Shown: positions 50,560 through 60,233, counted from the first letter of the stretch. The stretch is 64,000 nucleotides of DNA from Flavobacterium sp. SUN052 (GCF_028867935.1 NZ_JAPQNS010000021.1:1-64000), one strand, 5' to 3'. Translations and numbers: made by a program. The notes: a model not told the origin generated them from the sequence alone.

Positions 50560-51501
50560 TTATTTAACAGTAAACTCCCCTTCACCAATTTTAAAACCCT
50601 CGGCATAAACTTCTACCACATGCCGCCCCTCATTGAAACGTTGCGCCCCACGACCATACACAAAATCGATCTGCTGGCGCCTGTTGTTGAACTGAATAGA
50701 CTGGGAAGCCGTGTAAACCATTCCTTTTCCGTTGTACGTGAACTCACCCGAGCCCGTAGCCATGTCGGACACAACGGCACCAGTGGGGTCTAGTATGCGG
50801 ATATACACTGTTTTCTCGTTTTGTTGAGCCAGTGCATTTTCCCCCAGCCGAAACGAGACCTTTACTTTTTCTAATCGCTTGGCTTTGTAGCTACCTCCAT
50901 CATTCTCTTTTCCCCGCGAATTGAGTGCATTAATCGATATATTCTCAGCCCGGAGTGCGGATGCCAGCGTTACTTTTTGTTCGAGTTCGCGGTTTCGTGA
51001 TGAATACGTGATGACAGAGTCGGAAAGGGCCTGCTTTTCACCACGTAATCCCGTATTTTCTTCGGTCAATGTTTTATTCTGCGCCGTCAGAATGCCGTTT
51101 TCTTTCTGCAAGCGGAGAATTTCCGAATCTTTCTGCGACAGCAACGACTCGTACTCACGAATTCGGGTAGTGTATTTACGGTCGTCGAAGTTATTTACGT
51201 TGCGGAGGTTGCGCTTATCGATTTCCAGTTGGTCTTTCACTTTCAACAATGAATCGATGTTACCACCTAATTTCTGAATCTCCGCAATTTTAAGATCTAG
51301 CTGTGCTGAGATAGAGTCTAACTTGGATTTGGTCGCTAGTACTTCTTCCGTCTTGGCGGCAATGGTAACGTCTTTAGTTTTACCCATTTCGCGCTCCTGA
51401 TACCAGAAGTACAGTTGCAATACATTTAGCCCGACCAGCACGAGCAGCGCTACAATAAGATAGTTACGTCCATTATTTCTTTTTTCGGGTCGAGGCTCCA
51501 T
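50560..51501 (-). CDS. membrane-anchored coiled-coil protein
   Basis: A 313-residue protein with one N-terminal membrane helix (YLIVALLVLVGLNVLQLYF, about residues 14-32), then a long coiled coil to about residue 190, and a beta-rich C-terminal domain including KVSFRLGENALAQQNEKTVY and VEVYAEGFKIGEGEF. Such proteins often act as cell-envelope or division scaffolds, but no family is recognised. It lies upstream of rpsF on the same strand and holds the rpsF promoter region in its tail. Confidence 0.75.
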   Translation of the reverse strand: MEPRPEKRNNGRNYLIVALLVLVGLNVLQLYFWYQEREMGKTKDVTIAAKTEEVLATKSKLDSISAQLDLKIAEIQKLGGNIDSLLKVKDQLEIDKRNLRNVNNFDDRKYTTRIREYESLLSQKDSEILRLQKENGILTAQNKTLTEENTGLRGEKQALSDSVITYSSRNRELEQKVTLASALRAENISINALNSRGKENDGGSYKAKRLEKVKVSFRLGENALAQQNEKTVYIRILDPTGAVVSDMATGSGEFTYNGKGMVYTASQSIQFNNRRQQIDFVYGRGAQRFNEGRHVVEVYAEGFKIGEGEFTVK

Positions 51502-51640
51502 GCTGTAAAAGTTATAGGATATTGTACACAGTACGCAGGATAACGGCTAAAGCAGTCTCAATATCCCGTGTATATCCAAAATCTAACGACTAACGTCCAT
51601 TTTGGTGAAAAACTACGCGATTCGCTACAGAACTCAAACC

Positions 51641-51648
51641 TATCTTTG
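51641..51648 (+). promoter_or_regulatory. -7 element before the YggS gene
   Basis: TATCTTTG matches the Bacteroidota -7 consensus fully and sits 20 bases before the start codon. The expected TTG about 20 bases further upstream is not clear. Confidence 0.55.
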
Positions 51649-51668
51649 CAAAATCTTCTTTTGTGTAC

Positions 51669-52334
51669 ATGACATCTGTCCGGGAAAACATCGCTCAGAT
51701 TGAGCAAAAAATTGGAGGGAAGGCAAAATTAATAGCCGTTACGAAAACCAAACCTATTCCTCTGCTCCAGGAAGCGTATGATGCAGACTGTCGTGATTTC
51801 GGCGAAAATCGGGTGCAGGAAATGGCTGAAAAACAGCCTCAACTACCCGCCGATATTCGCTGGCATCAAATCGGGCATCTTCAAACAAATAAGGTCAAGT
51901 ACATTGCCCCGTTTGTGGCGTTGATTCACTCGGTGGATAGTTTGTCTTTGCTCAAGGAAATCAACAAGCAAGCCGCCAAACATGGCCGTGTCATTGATTG
52001 TCTGCTTCAGGTTTTTATCGCCGAAGAAGACACTAAGTTTGGACTCTCGCCCGATGAGGCCCGCGTTTTAGTACAAAGTCAAGAACTCGAAGCATTAACT
52101 AATGTTCGCGTTGTTGGGCTAATGGGCCTGGCTACCAGTACCGACAATGAAACGCAGGTGCAGCAGGAGTTTAGGGGTTTGAAACAATTGTATGACGAGC
52201 TAGCATTGGTTAAACGAGCCAACGTAACTTTTTCGGAGCTTTCGATGGGTATGAGTGGCGATTATGAATTGGCCATTGCTGAAGGTAGTACAATGGTTCG
52301 GGTGGGTAGTGCAATTTTTGGATCAAGACTATGA
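51669..52334 (+). CDS. YggS-family PLP-binding protein
   Basis: A 221-residue YggS/PROSC protein, starting at the ATG at 51669 (MTSVREN); a GTG six bases before is possible. The PLP-bound lysine is in KLIAVTKTKP, followed by FGENRVQEM and WHQIGHLQTNKVK, and the end has SMGMSGDYELAI. These proteins keep pyridoxal phosphate and amino-acid balance. It overlaps the DUF423 gene by four bases. Confidence 0.93.
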   Translation: MTSVRENIAQIEQKIGGKAKLIAVTKTKPIPLLQEAYDADCRDFGENRVQEMAEKQPQLPADIRWHQIGHLQTNKVKYIAPFVALIHSVDSLSLLKEINKQAAKHGRVIDCLLQVFIAEEDTKFGLSPDEARVLVQSQELEALTNVRVVGLMGLATSTDNETQVQQEFRGLKQLYDELALVKRANVTFSELSMGMSGDYELAIAEGSTMVRVGSAIFGSRL

Positions 52335-52708
52335 AATTTTTCATTCAAACGGGGGCTCTGCTGGGCCTTGTTGGTGTAGCATTGGGCGCCTTTGGGGCCC
52401 ATGCATTACGCAAAATATTAGACGAAACGGGCCGTGCGGCTACGTTTGAGACAGCTGTAAAGTACCAGTTTTATCATGCCCTTGCTATCGTTCTGGTGGG
52501 AGTTCTGATGCAACTAATGAGTCAAAACCCACTGGCCTTAAAATGGCTCAACTATGCCGGGTTATCGTTCCTTGGCGGAACATTGATTTTCTCCGGGTCG
52601 CTCTATATCCTGTGTTTTACGGGGATTACCTGGCTGGGGGCTATCACCCCCATTGGTGGGGTGCTGATGATTGCGGGCTGGGCGTTGCTGTGGTGGGGGG
52701 TTAAATAG
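52331..52708 (+). CDS. DUF423 small membrane protein
   Basis: A 125-residue DUF423 (YwdK-like) membrane protein with four predicted helices. LGAFGAHALRK and FETAVKYQFYHALAIVLVG are the family core. Function unknown. Its ATG overlaps the YggS stop by four bases, so it is translated together with it. It converges on rodA, 6 bases apart. Confidence 0.88.
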   Translation: MKFFIQTGALLGLVGVALGAFGAHALRKILDETGRAATFETAVKYQFYHALAIVLVGVLMQLMSQNPLALKWLNYAGLSFLGGTLIFSGSLYILCFTGITWLGAITPIGGVLMIAGWALLWWGVK

Positions 52709-52713
52709 GAGTT

Positions 52714-53994
52714 TCAGTTCCTTGCCATCATACTTGAGCGTCTTGAATCGAGCTTCAGAAAGATGAACAACAGTATCGAAAACGACCAGAGGGAGGAACC
52801 GCCGTAACTGAAAAACGGCAGTGGAATTCCGATGACAGGCATCAAACCAATGGTCATTCCGATGTTCACCATAAAGTGAAAGAACAAAATTCCAGCCACG
52901 CAATAGCCGTAAACGCGGGTGAATTTGCTCCGTTGCTTTTCGGCCAGAACTACAATCCGCGATAATAAACCCAGGAAGAGCGCAATGACAACGGCGCTAC
53001 CCATAAAGCCGTGTTCTTCACCGATAGTACAGAAAATAAAGTCAGTGCTTTGTTCAGGTACGAAATCGAATTTGGTTTGGGTACCTTCCAGAAAACCCTT
53101 ACCCTGTAGTCGCCCCGACCCAATAGCGATTTTGGCCTGCGTCACGTTCCAGCCCACACCTAGTGGATCAATGTTGGGGTTCACCAATACTTTGATCCGG
53201 TTTTGCTGGTGTCGCTGTAGCACGTTGTTCACAAAGAAATCGACACCCGTCACAAATACCATCATACCCGCAATCACAACCCCCATACTGATAAAGGTGC
53301 GTACATTACGGTTATAGCGTGGCATCAACAGCACAAACGCCCCGGCAACAGCAACTAGTCCAAAGAATATATATAGCTTCGGAAAGACTAATGCCAGTAC
53401 AAACAAGGCCGCCAGTGCAATACCCGTAGCCGGAATCCAGCCAGGCAGGCCTTCCCGGTAGAGCATAATTGCGAAGGCGGCAAACACCAGTGTCGAACCC
53501 GTTTCGTTGGAAGCAATGATCAGAATAGCGGGCAGTCCGATGATCCCAGCAATGGTTAACAAGTTGTTTTGCTTGTTAATATTCATGCCCGGCACGTCCA
53601 GAAACTTAGCCAAAGCCAGGCTTGTAGCCACTTTTGCAAACTCAGCCGGCTGAAGGGTGAATGACCCAAATTTAAACCATGATCGCGACCCGTTTATGTT
53701 TGATCCTATCACCAGCACCAACAGCAACATCAGGATCATGAACCCGTAAAAAACGTAGGCAAACGAGTCGTAGAATTTGTGGTGAATAGCTAGCACACAT
53801 ATCACCAGAATGACCGTTGTTCCAATCCACATCAACTGCTTACCAGCATTGGTCGATAGATCGAACAAACTGGTGTTAGCTTCGGGACTGTAAACGGCCG
53901 CATATACGTTGAACCAGCCCATCAGTACGCAGCCGATGTACAGCGCGACGGTGAGCAAGTCAATATTTTGAGAAAAAGGATCGTTACGTGACAT
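52714..53994 (-). CDS. rodA: rod shape-determining protein RodA
   Basis: A 426-residue SEDS glycosyltransferase with about ten membrane helices. Family marks: INGSRSWFKFGSFTLQPAEFAK, and GIPLPFFSYGGSSLWSFSI near the end. RodA polymerises glycan strands with its transpeptidase partner PBP2 during elongation. It follows the mrdA gene by 48 bases on the same strand, the standard order, and closes the operon. Confidence 0.94.
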   Translation of the reverse strand: MSRNDPFSQNIDLLTVALYIGCVLMGWFNVYAAVYSPEANTSLFDLSTNAGKQLMWIGTTVILVICVLAIHHKFYDSFAYVFYGFMILMLLLVLVIGSNINGSRSWFKFGSFTLQPAEFAKVATSLALAKFLDVPGMNINKQNNLLTIAGIIGLPAILIIASNETGSTLVFAAFAIMLYREGLPGWIPATGIALAALFVLALVFPKLYIFFGLVAVAGAFVLLMPRYNRNVRTFISMGVVIAGMMVFVTGVDFFVNNVLQRHQQNRIKVLVNPNIDPLGVGWNVTQAKIAIGSGRLQGKGFLEGTQTKFDFVPEQSTDFIFCTIGEEHGFMGSAVVIALFLGLLSRIVVLAEKQRSKFTRVYGYCVAGILFFHFMVNIGMTIGLMPVIGIPLPFFSYGGSSLWSFSILLFIFLKLDSRRSSMMARN

Positions 53995-54042
53995 GGTTAC
54001 GGTGAGCAGTAGCAGTGATCAGCCAACAGTATTTCAAACGTT

Positions 54043-56034
54043 TCACTGCCCGCCACCTGCTGGTGACTGCTGGTTGTTTGCTGTTCGTTGTTCGTTGTTC
54101 ACTGAAGAAGCCATCATCGGCTTTTGAGCTTTGCGAGCTGTATCTTTCCGGATGGTATCAGGTTTGCGAAAATGGGGTGGTTGTTTGGGGCCTTTATAGC
54201 CAGGCAACATCGACAAAGGTGGCATCAGGTTTTGCTTCTTCACGTGCTCATCGAGCTTAACAGCTTCCGTTTTGCGTTTCAGATAGCGCTCGGCAATCAA
54301 AGCCGCCACTGGACCCGCTGCTGAACCACCCCAACCCCCATATTCCACAAATACAGCAATCGCAATTTTAGGGTTGTTCATCGGAGCAAACCCGATAAAA
54401 ATAGAGTGGTCGTATTTATGGCCAAACTTGGCATTCTGCGAAGTTCCCGTTTTGCCACACAGGTCGATACCTTGAATATCAGCCATTTTATTGACCGTTC
54501 CGGCTACCACAGCCATGCGCATTCCCTCAATAACGGGCAAGTAATACTTGTAGTCAATGTCGGTTTGGTGTTTTTCCAGGTATTGTTGGGGCACACCCTG
54601 ACCAACACGTCCGAAGCCTTTTACGTAATGGGGAGGAATATACCAGCCCCGGTTCGCAATCGTGGCCGCTAAGTTGACCAGCTTGAGGGGGCTAATGAGC
54701 AGCTCCCCTTCACCAATACTGAGCGAATAGATGTTCGAGAATTTCCAGCGGTTTTCGCCCCCATACACATGGTCGTACGTATCCACATCGGGCAGGTTCC
54801 CTTTCAGTTCACTTGGTAAATCCACCCCAAGTTTCTGACCAATGCCAAACTTTACCGTTGCTTCGTGCCATTCGTGCAACCCAATAGCCGATGCCTTGAA
54901 TGTATTCGGGTTGTTGTTATGATAAATGTATTTACGAAAGACGTTGTAGAAGTAGGGGTTGCACGAATTCTGCACGGCTCCCCGCAGGTTGTTACCACCC
55001 CGGCAGTGGCAACGCATAGGCGAACCACTATGGCCGTAGAACGTATTCGTGAAAAGTGACCCCTGCTGTTGGGCAATGAGCGCCTGGATGAGTTTAAACG
55101 TTGACCCAGGCCGATAACTGGCCATAATTGGGCGGTTGATCAGTGGCTTATACGGGTCGCGCAACAGCTTGACGTAATTTTTAGAAAAGTGTCTGCTCGA
55201 TAATAAATTGGGATCGTAGGTAGGCGCCGATACGGAGACCAAAATCTCCCCTGTAGCAGGTTCAACGGCAAGCACGGCCCCAATACGGTTTTGCATCAGG
55301 CTGTCAGCATATCGTTGTACGTCAACGTCAATACCTGTGTACAGATTTTTACCAGCTACGGCTGTTGTATCATACAACCCATTTTTGAACGAACCTTTGG
55401 CCACACCCCTCACGTTCTGCATCACGAATTTAACGCCCCGCTTACCGCGTAGTTCCTCTTCGTATTGCTCCTCCAGTCCATTATGCCCCACATAATCACC
55501 TTGACGGTAGTACGGAAACTCCTGGTTCTCTAACTTTTTCTTGCTGATTTCTGACACATAACCCAGCGCATTGGCTAAAGTATGAGCTGGGTATGTTCGC
55601 ATGGAGCTCATCCGCGGTTCAAAACCCCGGTAATCAACAAGGGCATCCTGAATACGGGCAAAGTCCTCTTTAGACAGTTGCCGCATAAACAACGATGGCT
55701 TTACATACGAGTAATCTTTAGCGAATTGCATGATACTGTCGAACTCCGGGCGGGTCATCTCCATCATCCGGCAAAAAGCAGCCGTATCGGGGATGCGCAC
55801 CTGTTTGGGCGTTACGTACAGATCATAAACTGGCGTGTTGTAGACGATGAGTTTTCCGTTGCGGTCGTAAATCTGACCACGATACGGAATTTCGATCACT
55901 CGTTTGATCGAGTTATTCGATGATTCGAGCGAATAACTGTCGTCTAAAATCTGAAGATAAAATAGGCGGGACAGATATATCAGCCCGACGAGGCAGAAAA
56001 CCCCGATGATGATATATTTACGATTCTCTAACAT
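54043..56034 (-). CDS. mrdA: penicillin-binding protein 2 (MrdA)
   Basis: A 663-residue PBP2. One N-terminal membrane anchor (about 8-26), then the dimerisation domain and the transpeptidase with Ser311 (SYRPGSTFKL), SCN at 357 and KTGTS at 528. It cross-links peptidoglycan of the side wall. The last 20 residues (tail beginning VNNEQRTANNQQ) are Asn/Gln-rich and coded by a recurrent intergenic word repeat, so they seem acquired. The ATG is overlapped by the stop of a short membrane-helix reading frame upstream. Confidence 0.95.
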   Translation of the reverse strand: MLENRKYIIIGVFCLVGLIYLSRLFYLQILDDSYSLESSNNSIKRVIEIPYRGQIYDRNGKLIVYNTPVYDLYVTPKQVRIPDTAAFCRMMEMTRPEFDSIMQFAKDYSYVKPSLFMRQLSKEDFARIQDALVDYRGFEPRMSSMRTYPAHTLANALGYVSEISKKKLENQEFPYYRQGDYVGHNGLEEQYEEELRGKRGVKFVMQNVRGVAKGSFKNGLYDTTAVAGKNLYTGIDVDVQRYADSLMQNRIGAVLAVEPATGEILVSVSAPTYDPNLLSSRHFSKNYVKLLRDPYKPLINRPIMASYRPGSTFKLIQALIAQQQGSLFTNTFYGHSGSPMRCHCRGGNNLRGAVQNSCNPYFYNVFRKYIYHNNNPNTFKASAIGLHEWHEATVKFGIGQKLGVDLPSELKGNLPDVDTYDHVYGGENRWKFSNIYSLSIGEGELLISPLKLVNLAATIANRGWYIPPHYVKGFGRVGQGVPQQYLEKHQTDIDYKYYLPVIEGMRMAVVAGTVNKMADIQGIDLCGKTGTSQNAKFGHKYDHSIFIGFAPMNNPKIAIAVFVEYGGWGGSAAGPVAALIAERYLKRKTEAVKLDEHVKKQNLMPPLSMLPGYKGPKQPPHFRKPDTIRKDTARKAQKPMMASSVNNEQRTANNQQSPAGGGQ

Positions 56035-56154
56035 GAGACAAGTTTCCGGAAATCCAAGCTACGCAGCACTAAGTGCATAATCAAACCCAATACAAAGTTA
56101 ACCAGAAGTATAGGGTATATATGGATAGACGGTAAATTTTTTACAAAAGCTCCT
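56028..56154 (-). pseudogene. possible C-terminal remnant of mreD
   Basis: Between mrdA and the SMP-30 gene a minus-strand frame encodes about 42 residues with one hydrophobic helix (ILLVNFVLGLIMHLVL) and a basic end. Its TAG stop overlaps the mrdA start (ATGTTAG), the coupling seen in mreD-mrdA pairs. mreD is the expected gene here but the frame runs upstream only into the SMP-30 gene in another frame. I infer a truncated mreD. The helix alone is not proof; a chance frame remains possible. Confidence 0.4.
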
Positions 56155-57165
56155 TTACCACCCCTTCGCCGTCGTTTTGATGCGGCAGAGGTAACCGTCA
56201 GCGGTGATATAAAGGGTGCCACCATTGTCGCCCCAGCCACAATTAGCCGTTGCCTGCCCCGTATCGATCCGGCCTAACAGGGTTCCATCAGGGGCAATAA
56301 TGAGCACACCACCGGGGCCAGTGCTCCAGATGTTGCCGTCACGGTCGGTTTTGATTCCGTCGGGGAGGCCGGGCAGATTTTGCTTTATTAATGGCATTGC
56401 GTCGAAAAGTAGCCGCCCCTTCCCTACTGAGCCGTCGGCCTGCATAGGGTACGCCATAATCACCGGCCGGGCGGGGTCCGACTGCGCCACATAAAGCGTT
56501 TTCTCATCCGGCGAGAAGGCGAGACCGTTGGGTCGGGTGAGGTCGTCAATGACCAGTTTGATACTGGCGGGTTTGCCGTTTTCGGCGAGCGTTGCCCGGT
56601 AGATTCCGAAAATGGGCGTTTCGCGGGTGGGATCAGCCTCTTTTTTGGCAAGTCCGTAAGGCGGGTCAGTAAAGTAGTAGCTGCCGTTGCTGTGTACCAC
56701 CACATCGTTGGGTGCGTTGAATCGCTTTCCCTCAAAGTTATCGGCCACGGTGCGTTTGCCACCTCCACTCAGCGGCATTACCGACACACGCCGGTCTCCG
56801 TGTTCGCAGAGAACAAGCCGCCCTTTGCTATCGAGGGTAAGGCCGTTGGAACCGGGTTCGTCGCTGTACTCGCCCGCTCCTGTGTAGCCTGATGGTTTCA
56901 GAAAGGTGGATAATCCGTCTTTTTCCGTCCACTTGAAAATGGTGTTTTGGGGGACATCGGAAAAGAGCAAATAGCCCCCATCTTTCACCCAAATTGGTCC
57001 TTCGGCCCAAACGAATCCGCTGGCAAGAACCTCTATTTTAGCAGTTGCCGGAATCAGTTTATCAAGTCGGGGATCGGCGCGAACGACCTGTCCGATAGTA
57101 GGGTAAGTCTGTGCCTGAGCGGTGAGGGCTAAACAGGCTAAGGAAGCAAGCAGGAGTGTTTTCAT
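56155..57165 (-). CDS. SMP-30/gluconolactonase-family protein
   Basis: A 336-residue exported beta-propeller enzyme with signal peptide MKTLLLASLACLALTAQAQ. SMP-30 marks: VWAEGPIWVKDGGYLLFSD (with the metal-binding Glu), NGLTLDSKGRLVLCEHGDR, NAPNDVVVHSNGSYYFTDP and PNGLAFSPDEKTLYVAQSD. It probably hydrolyses a sugar lactone in the periplasm. It lies directly upstream of mrdA on the same strand, in the place where mreC and mreD usually stand, so it seems a rearrangement partner. Confidence 0.88.
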   Translation of the reverse strand: MKTLLLASLACLALTAQAQTYPTIGQVVRADPRLDKLIPATAKIEVLASGFVWAEGPIWVKDGGYLLFSDVPQNTIFKWTEKDGLSTFLKPSGYTGAGEYSDEPGSNGLTLDSKGRLVLCEHGDRRVSVMPLSGGGKRTVADNFEGKRFNAPNDVVVHSNGSYYFTDPPYGLAKKEADPTRETPIFGIYRATLAENGKPASIKLVIDDLTRPNGLAFSPDEKTLYVAQSDPARPVIMAYPMQADGSVGKGRLLFDAMPLIKQNLPGLPDGIKTDRDGNIWSTGPGGVLIIAPDGTLLGRIDTGQATANCGWGDNGGTLYITADGYLCRIKTTAKGW

Positions 57166-57231
57166 GAAATAACGATCAGGAATTTAGGACATACAAGTTT
57201 ACACATTTTGGCGCATCCTAAGCGACGAAAC

Positions 57232-57263
57232 GTTGACGACCTTATCGGTTTGACTTAATTTTG
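57232..57263 (+). promoter_or_regulatory. Bacteroidota-type promoter of the DUF5916 gene
   Basis: GTTG at 57232-57235, 20 bases, then TAATTTTG at 57256-57263 match the -33 and -7 consensus exactly in spacing and sequence. The start codon at 57282 is 18 bases further on, which supports it over the earlier in-frame TTG at 57261. Confidence 0.75.
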
Positions 57264-57281
57264 TCGTTTATCCGTTATCGT

Positions 57282-59549
57282 ATGCCCCACCGCTACCTTC
57301 TGTTTTTCTTATTTTTATCAAATACCGTTCTCGCCCAAACCGACGCTGTCATTTTTGCCCCTGACTCGATCCGGCGAACGGTAAAAGCTACTCGTACTCA
57401 GTTACCAATCCGAGTTGATGGCCGGTTAGATGATGCCGCCTGGAAAAATGCCCTGCCAACCGGTCAATTTGTGATGGTAGAGCCCAAGCAAGGCAACGCT
57501 GTCAATCACGATACCGAAGTGCGGGTGCTCTATAGCCCTCAATACCTGTACATCGGGGCATTCTGCCGAGATTCAGCCGGTCGGAGAAGCATTCGTGCCA
57601 CTGATTTTCGACGCGATTTTAACCAACGGGCGCACGACTTTTTTGCTATTGCCATTGACGGATTCAGCGACCGGCGTAACGCCATGATGCTGTCTACAAA
57701 CCCTTACGGTACCCAGCGCGATTTGCTTTCCTTCGATGATGTGCTCTATGACACTGACTGGGATGGCCTTTGGCGCGTTCGAACTATGCGTTCTGATTCA
57801 GGCTGGACGGCCGAGTTCGCGATTCCCTGGCAGACGCTCCGTTATCCCAAATCGTCTGACTCAACCCAGACCTGGGGAATCAATTTCTCGCGCACCCGGC
57901 GCATGACCAACGAGCAGTCGGGCTGGTCGCGCTACCCGCGCGCATTCAGTGCGTTGCGAATGGCTTATGCCGGACAAGTAAGCGGTTTGCAACCACCCCC
58001 GCCTTCTCCCAATATCCGGGTACAACCCTATGTGCTAACTTCATTTGACCGCTACCGAAGCACGGGCGTAGGCTCGCCATCCGAAAAAACGACCCGCGAC
58101 GAAATGGTGAAGTTTGGCGGAGAGCTGAAATGGGCCATTAATCCTAATACGGTGTTGGACTTGACAGCCAACACCGACTTTGCCCAAGCTGATGCAGACC
58201 GGCAGGTAAACAACGTGACTCGTTTTTCGGTGTTTTTCCCCGAACGGCGGCAATTTTTTCTCGAAAATGCCAGCTTGTTTGGCGCTGGATTAAGCCCTAG
58301 TCCCGATTTATCAGGCGGTTCCATGCGGATTCAGCCATTTTTTAGCCGTAGCATTGGCCTTGACAACTTCGGTAATCCCATCCCGATTGATGCAGGGGCC
58401 CGGTTGGTGTACCGATCGTTGAAACGCAACTTCGGAGGCCTTCTAATGCGGCAGCGCGGTACCGACCAAAGCCCGGCCACAACCTTTGCCGTGGGGCGTT
58501 ACTCTCAAAACTTTGGGACGCAAAACCGCATTGGGGGCTTATTCACCGTTCGGCAGCAAAGCGACTTGAGTATGGGGGTAGATTCGGTACGGCCCGGCGT
58601 CACAAATCTTGTAGGGGCTATTGATGGCTTTTTCCGGTTCAACGAATCGCACTCGCTCAGTACCATGCTGATTCAGTCGGCGTCGACGGATGGTCGGGAT
58701 CGGGGTATGGCCGGGTATGCTCAATACTATTACACCACCAACCAATGGAAAATCTGGTGGACACAATCGGTGGTGACCAAAAATTTCAACCCGGCGGTTG
58801 GGTTTGTTTCGCGGGGTGATGTGATTGCTACCACACCCGGTGTTTTCTGGTATAATCGGGGGCGATGGATTCCATTCAAGAAAGTCATTCGGGCTTTCGA
58901 GCCGGGGGTTACTGTTGAACTGTATCATCAGGCCTCTACCAGAAAACTTACTGAGCAGGTAATTAGCTTCAATCCGATCTGGTTTAACTTTCAACGGGGT
59001 GGCTATTTCGGCGTTATCATAAACCCAACCAAGCAAAACCTGACCGAAGCCTTTCAACCGTTGGGTGTCCGCATTGCTCCGGGAGTATATCATTACACGC
59101 GTTATCAATACTGGAACGCCAGTGATCCTTCACGTAAGCTTTCGTACACCGCCAACTATGAAACAGGGCGCTATTACAACGGCAGACTCGGTACGCTCGA
59201 CTTTACTTTACGATACGCTCCCCTACCCCATATCTCGCTGGCCGGGCGCTGGGTCCGGAATCAGTTTCGCAACGTAGGTGAGGAACCCACCAGCCCAGCC
59301 GTCGACTTGTATTCGATTGAAGGGCGGTTGGCTCTGAATCCGCGTCTGCAACTGATTGGGTTTTATCAGCAAAACATCACCGATGGGCAACGGCTCAACG
59401 CCCGCGACACCTATAATATCAGGCTGGCCTGGGAGTATCGCCCTCTTTCGTTTTTGTATGTGGTATTCAACCGGCGGGCTACCAACAGCCTCGCCCGGCA
59501 GGATGAGCAACACGTAATTGCGAAACTGAGCTACCTGAAGCAATTTTAG
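57282..59549 (+). CDS. DUF5916 outer-membrane-like protein
   Basis: A 755-residue exported protein with signal peptide (LLFFLFLSNTVLAQ). An N-terminal CBM9-like carbohydrate-binding domain (about 35-210: VDGRLDDAAWKNA, VRVLYSPQYLYIG, GWTAEFAIPWQTLRY) is followed by a large DUF5916 beta-barrel-like region (FFPERRQFFLENASLFGAG) ending in a YLKQF-type final strand, which suggests outer membrane insertion. Function unknown, common in Bacteroidota. Clear promoter upstream; monocistronic. Confidence 0.88.
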   Translation: MPHRYLLFFLFLSNTVLAQTDAVIFAPDSIRRTVKATRTQLPIRVDGRLDDAAWKNALPTGQFVMVEPKQGNAVNHDTEVRVLYSPQYLYIGAFCRDSAGRRSIRATDFRRDFNQRAHDFFAIAIDGFSDRRNAMMLSTNPYGTQRDLLSFDDVLYDTDWDGLWRVRTMRSDSGWTAEFAIPWQTLRYPKSSDSTQTWGINFSRTRRMTNEQSGWSRYPRAFSALRMAYAGQVSGLQPPPPSPNIRVQPYVLTSFDRYRSTGVGSPSEKTTRDEMVKFGGELKWAINPNTVLDLTANTDFAQADADRQVNNVTRFSVFFPERRQFFLENASLFGAGLSPSPDLSGGSMRIQPFFSRSIGLDNFGNPIPIDAGARLVYRSLKRNFGGLLMRQRGTDQSPATTFAVGRYSQNFGTQNRIGGLFTVRQQSDLSMGVDSVRPGVTNLVGAIDGFFRFNESHSLSTMLIQSASTDGRDRGMAGYAQYYYTTNQWKIWWTQSVVTKNFNPAVGFVSRGDVIATTPGVFWYNRGRWIPFKKVIRAFEPGVTVELYHQASTRKLTEQVISFNPIWFNFQRGGYFGVIINPTKQNLTEAFQPLGVRIAPGVYHYTRYQYWNASDPSRKLSYTANYETGRYYNGRLGTLDFTLRYAPLPHISLAGRWVRNQFRNVGEEPTSPAVDLYSIEGRLALNPRLQLIGFYQQNITDGQRLNARDTYNIRLAWEYRPLSFLYVVFNRRATNSLARQDEQHVIAKLSYLKQF

Positions 59550-59566
59550 CTTGAATACAGAAGCAC

Positions 59567-59595
59567 AAAAAAGGCCCCTGTTCAGCACAGGGACC
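59567..59595 (-). terminator. rho-independent terminator
   Basis: GGCCCCTG (59573-59580) pairs with CAGGGACC (59588-59595), one G-T pair, and the minus strand ends in T6. It serves the low-complexity gene ending at 59622; the plus-strand DUF5916 gene may also stop here. Confidence 0.75.
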
Positions 59596-59621
59596 TCGAT
59601 CATGATTGGTGAGATTGGAGC

Positions 59622-60158
59622 TTATCGACCGCCGTTATATGAGCCATAAGGACCAGAACGACGATACGGATCGTTACCATTTGGCTGGCCGTACCCCGGT
59701 TGGCCGTATCCCCGGCGACCATACTGACCGCGAGGAGGTTGCACTCGGCTCAGGACAATAGACCGTTGCTGGGGAGTCATTACGCTCAGCATATCGCCGA
59801 ATTTCTGCTGCTGCATCTGACGGAAACGAGGATCACGTTGGTCGACCCGGAAACGATCGTAGTAATTATCGATCCGCTCCAGTTCGCGACGCTGGCTACG
59901 GCTCAAATTAAGCTCGTCGCGCCAGTGACCTCTCCAGAATTCGTGATCAGACTGAAAGTCGTTGTAGCCGTACCCATCCCAGTTGCGGTTACGCCAGTCG
60001 TTGTTATTCCGGTCATAGCCATACCGATCGTTGCCATAGCCGGGCTGGTTATAACCAGGTTGATTGTTGTCGTAACGGTTACCGTTTTGGGCAGAAGCAA
60101 GGCTAGCAACTAATAAAAAGCTAGCGGCAAAAAGGGCAATTTTGTTCGTGTAGTTCAT
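59622..60158 (-). CDS. exported low-complexity hypothetical protein
   Basis: A 178-residue protein with a signal peptide (ALFAASFLLVASLASAQ). The mature part is rich in Asn, Gly, Tyr, Arg and Asp: repeats such as NQPGYNQPGYGNDRYGYDRN at residues about 30-50 and QYGRRGYGQPGYGQPNG near the end. Between is a folded-looking helix pair (LSRSQRRELERIDNYYDRFR, QQKFGDMLSVMTPQQRSIV) resembling Spy/CpxP-type periplasmic proteins in style. Function unknown. Confidence 0.75.
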   Translation of the reverse strand: MNYTNKIALFAASFLLVASLASAQNGNRYDNNQPGYNQPGYGNDRYGYDRNNNDWRNRNWDGYGYNDFQSDHEFWRGHWRDELNLSRSQRRELERIDNYYDRFRVDQRDPRFRQMQQQKFGDMLSVMTPQQRSIVLSRVQPPRGQYGRRGYGQPGYGQPNGNDPYRRSGPYGSYNGGR

Positions 60159-60233
60159 GGCAGAATTTGTTGTTTACTGGTCAAATCTGCCGATTAGATT
60201 GTACGCAAAAGAAAAGGTTTAATTCAACTTTTC

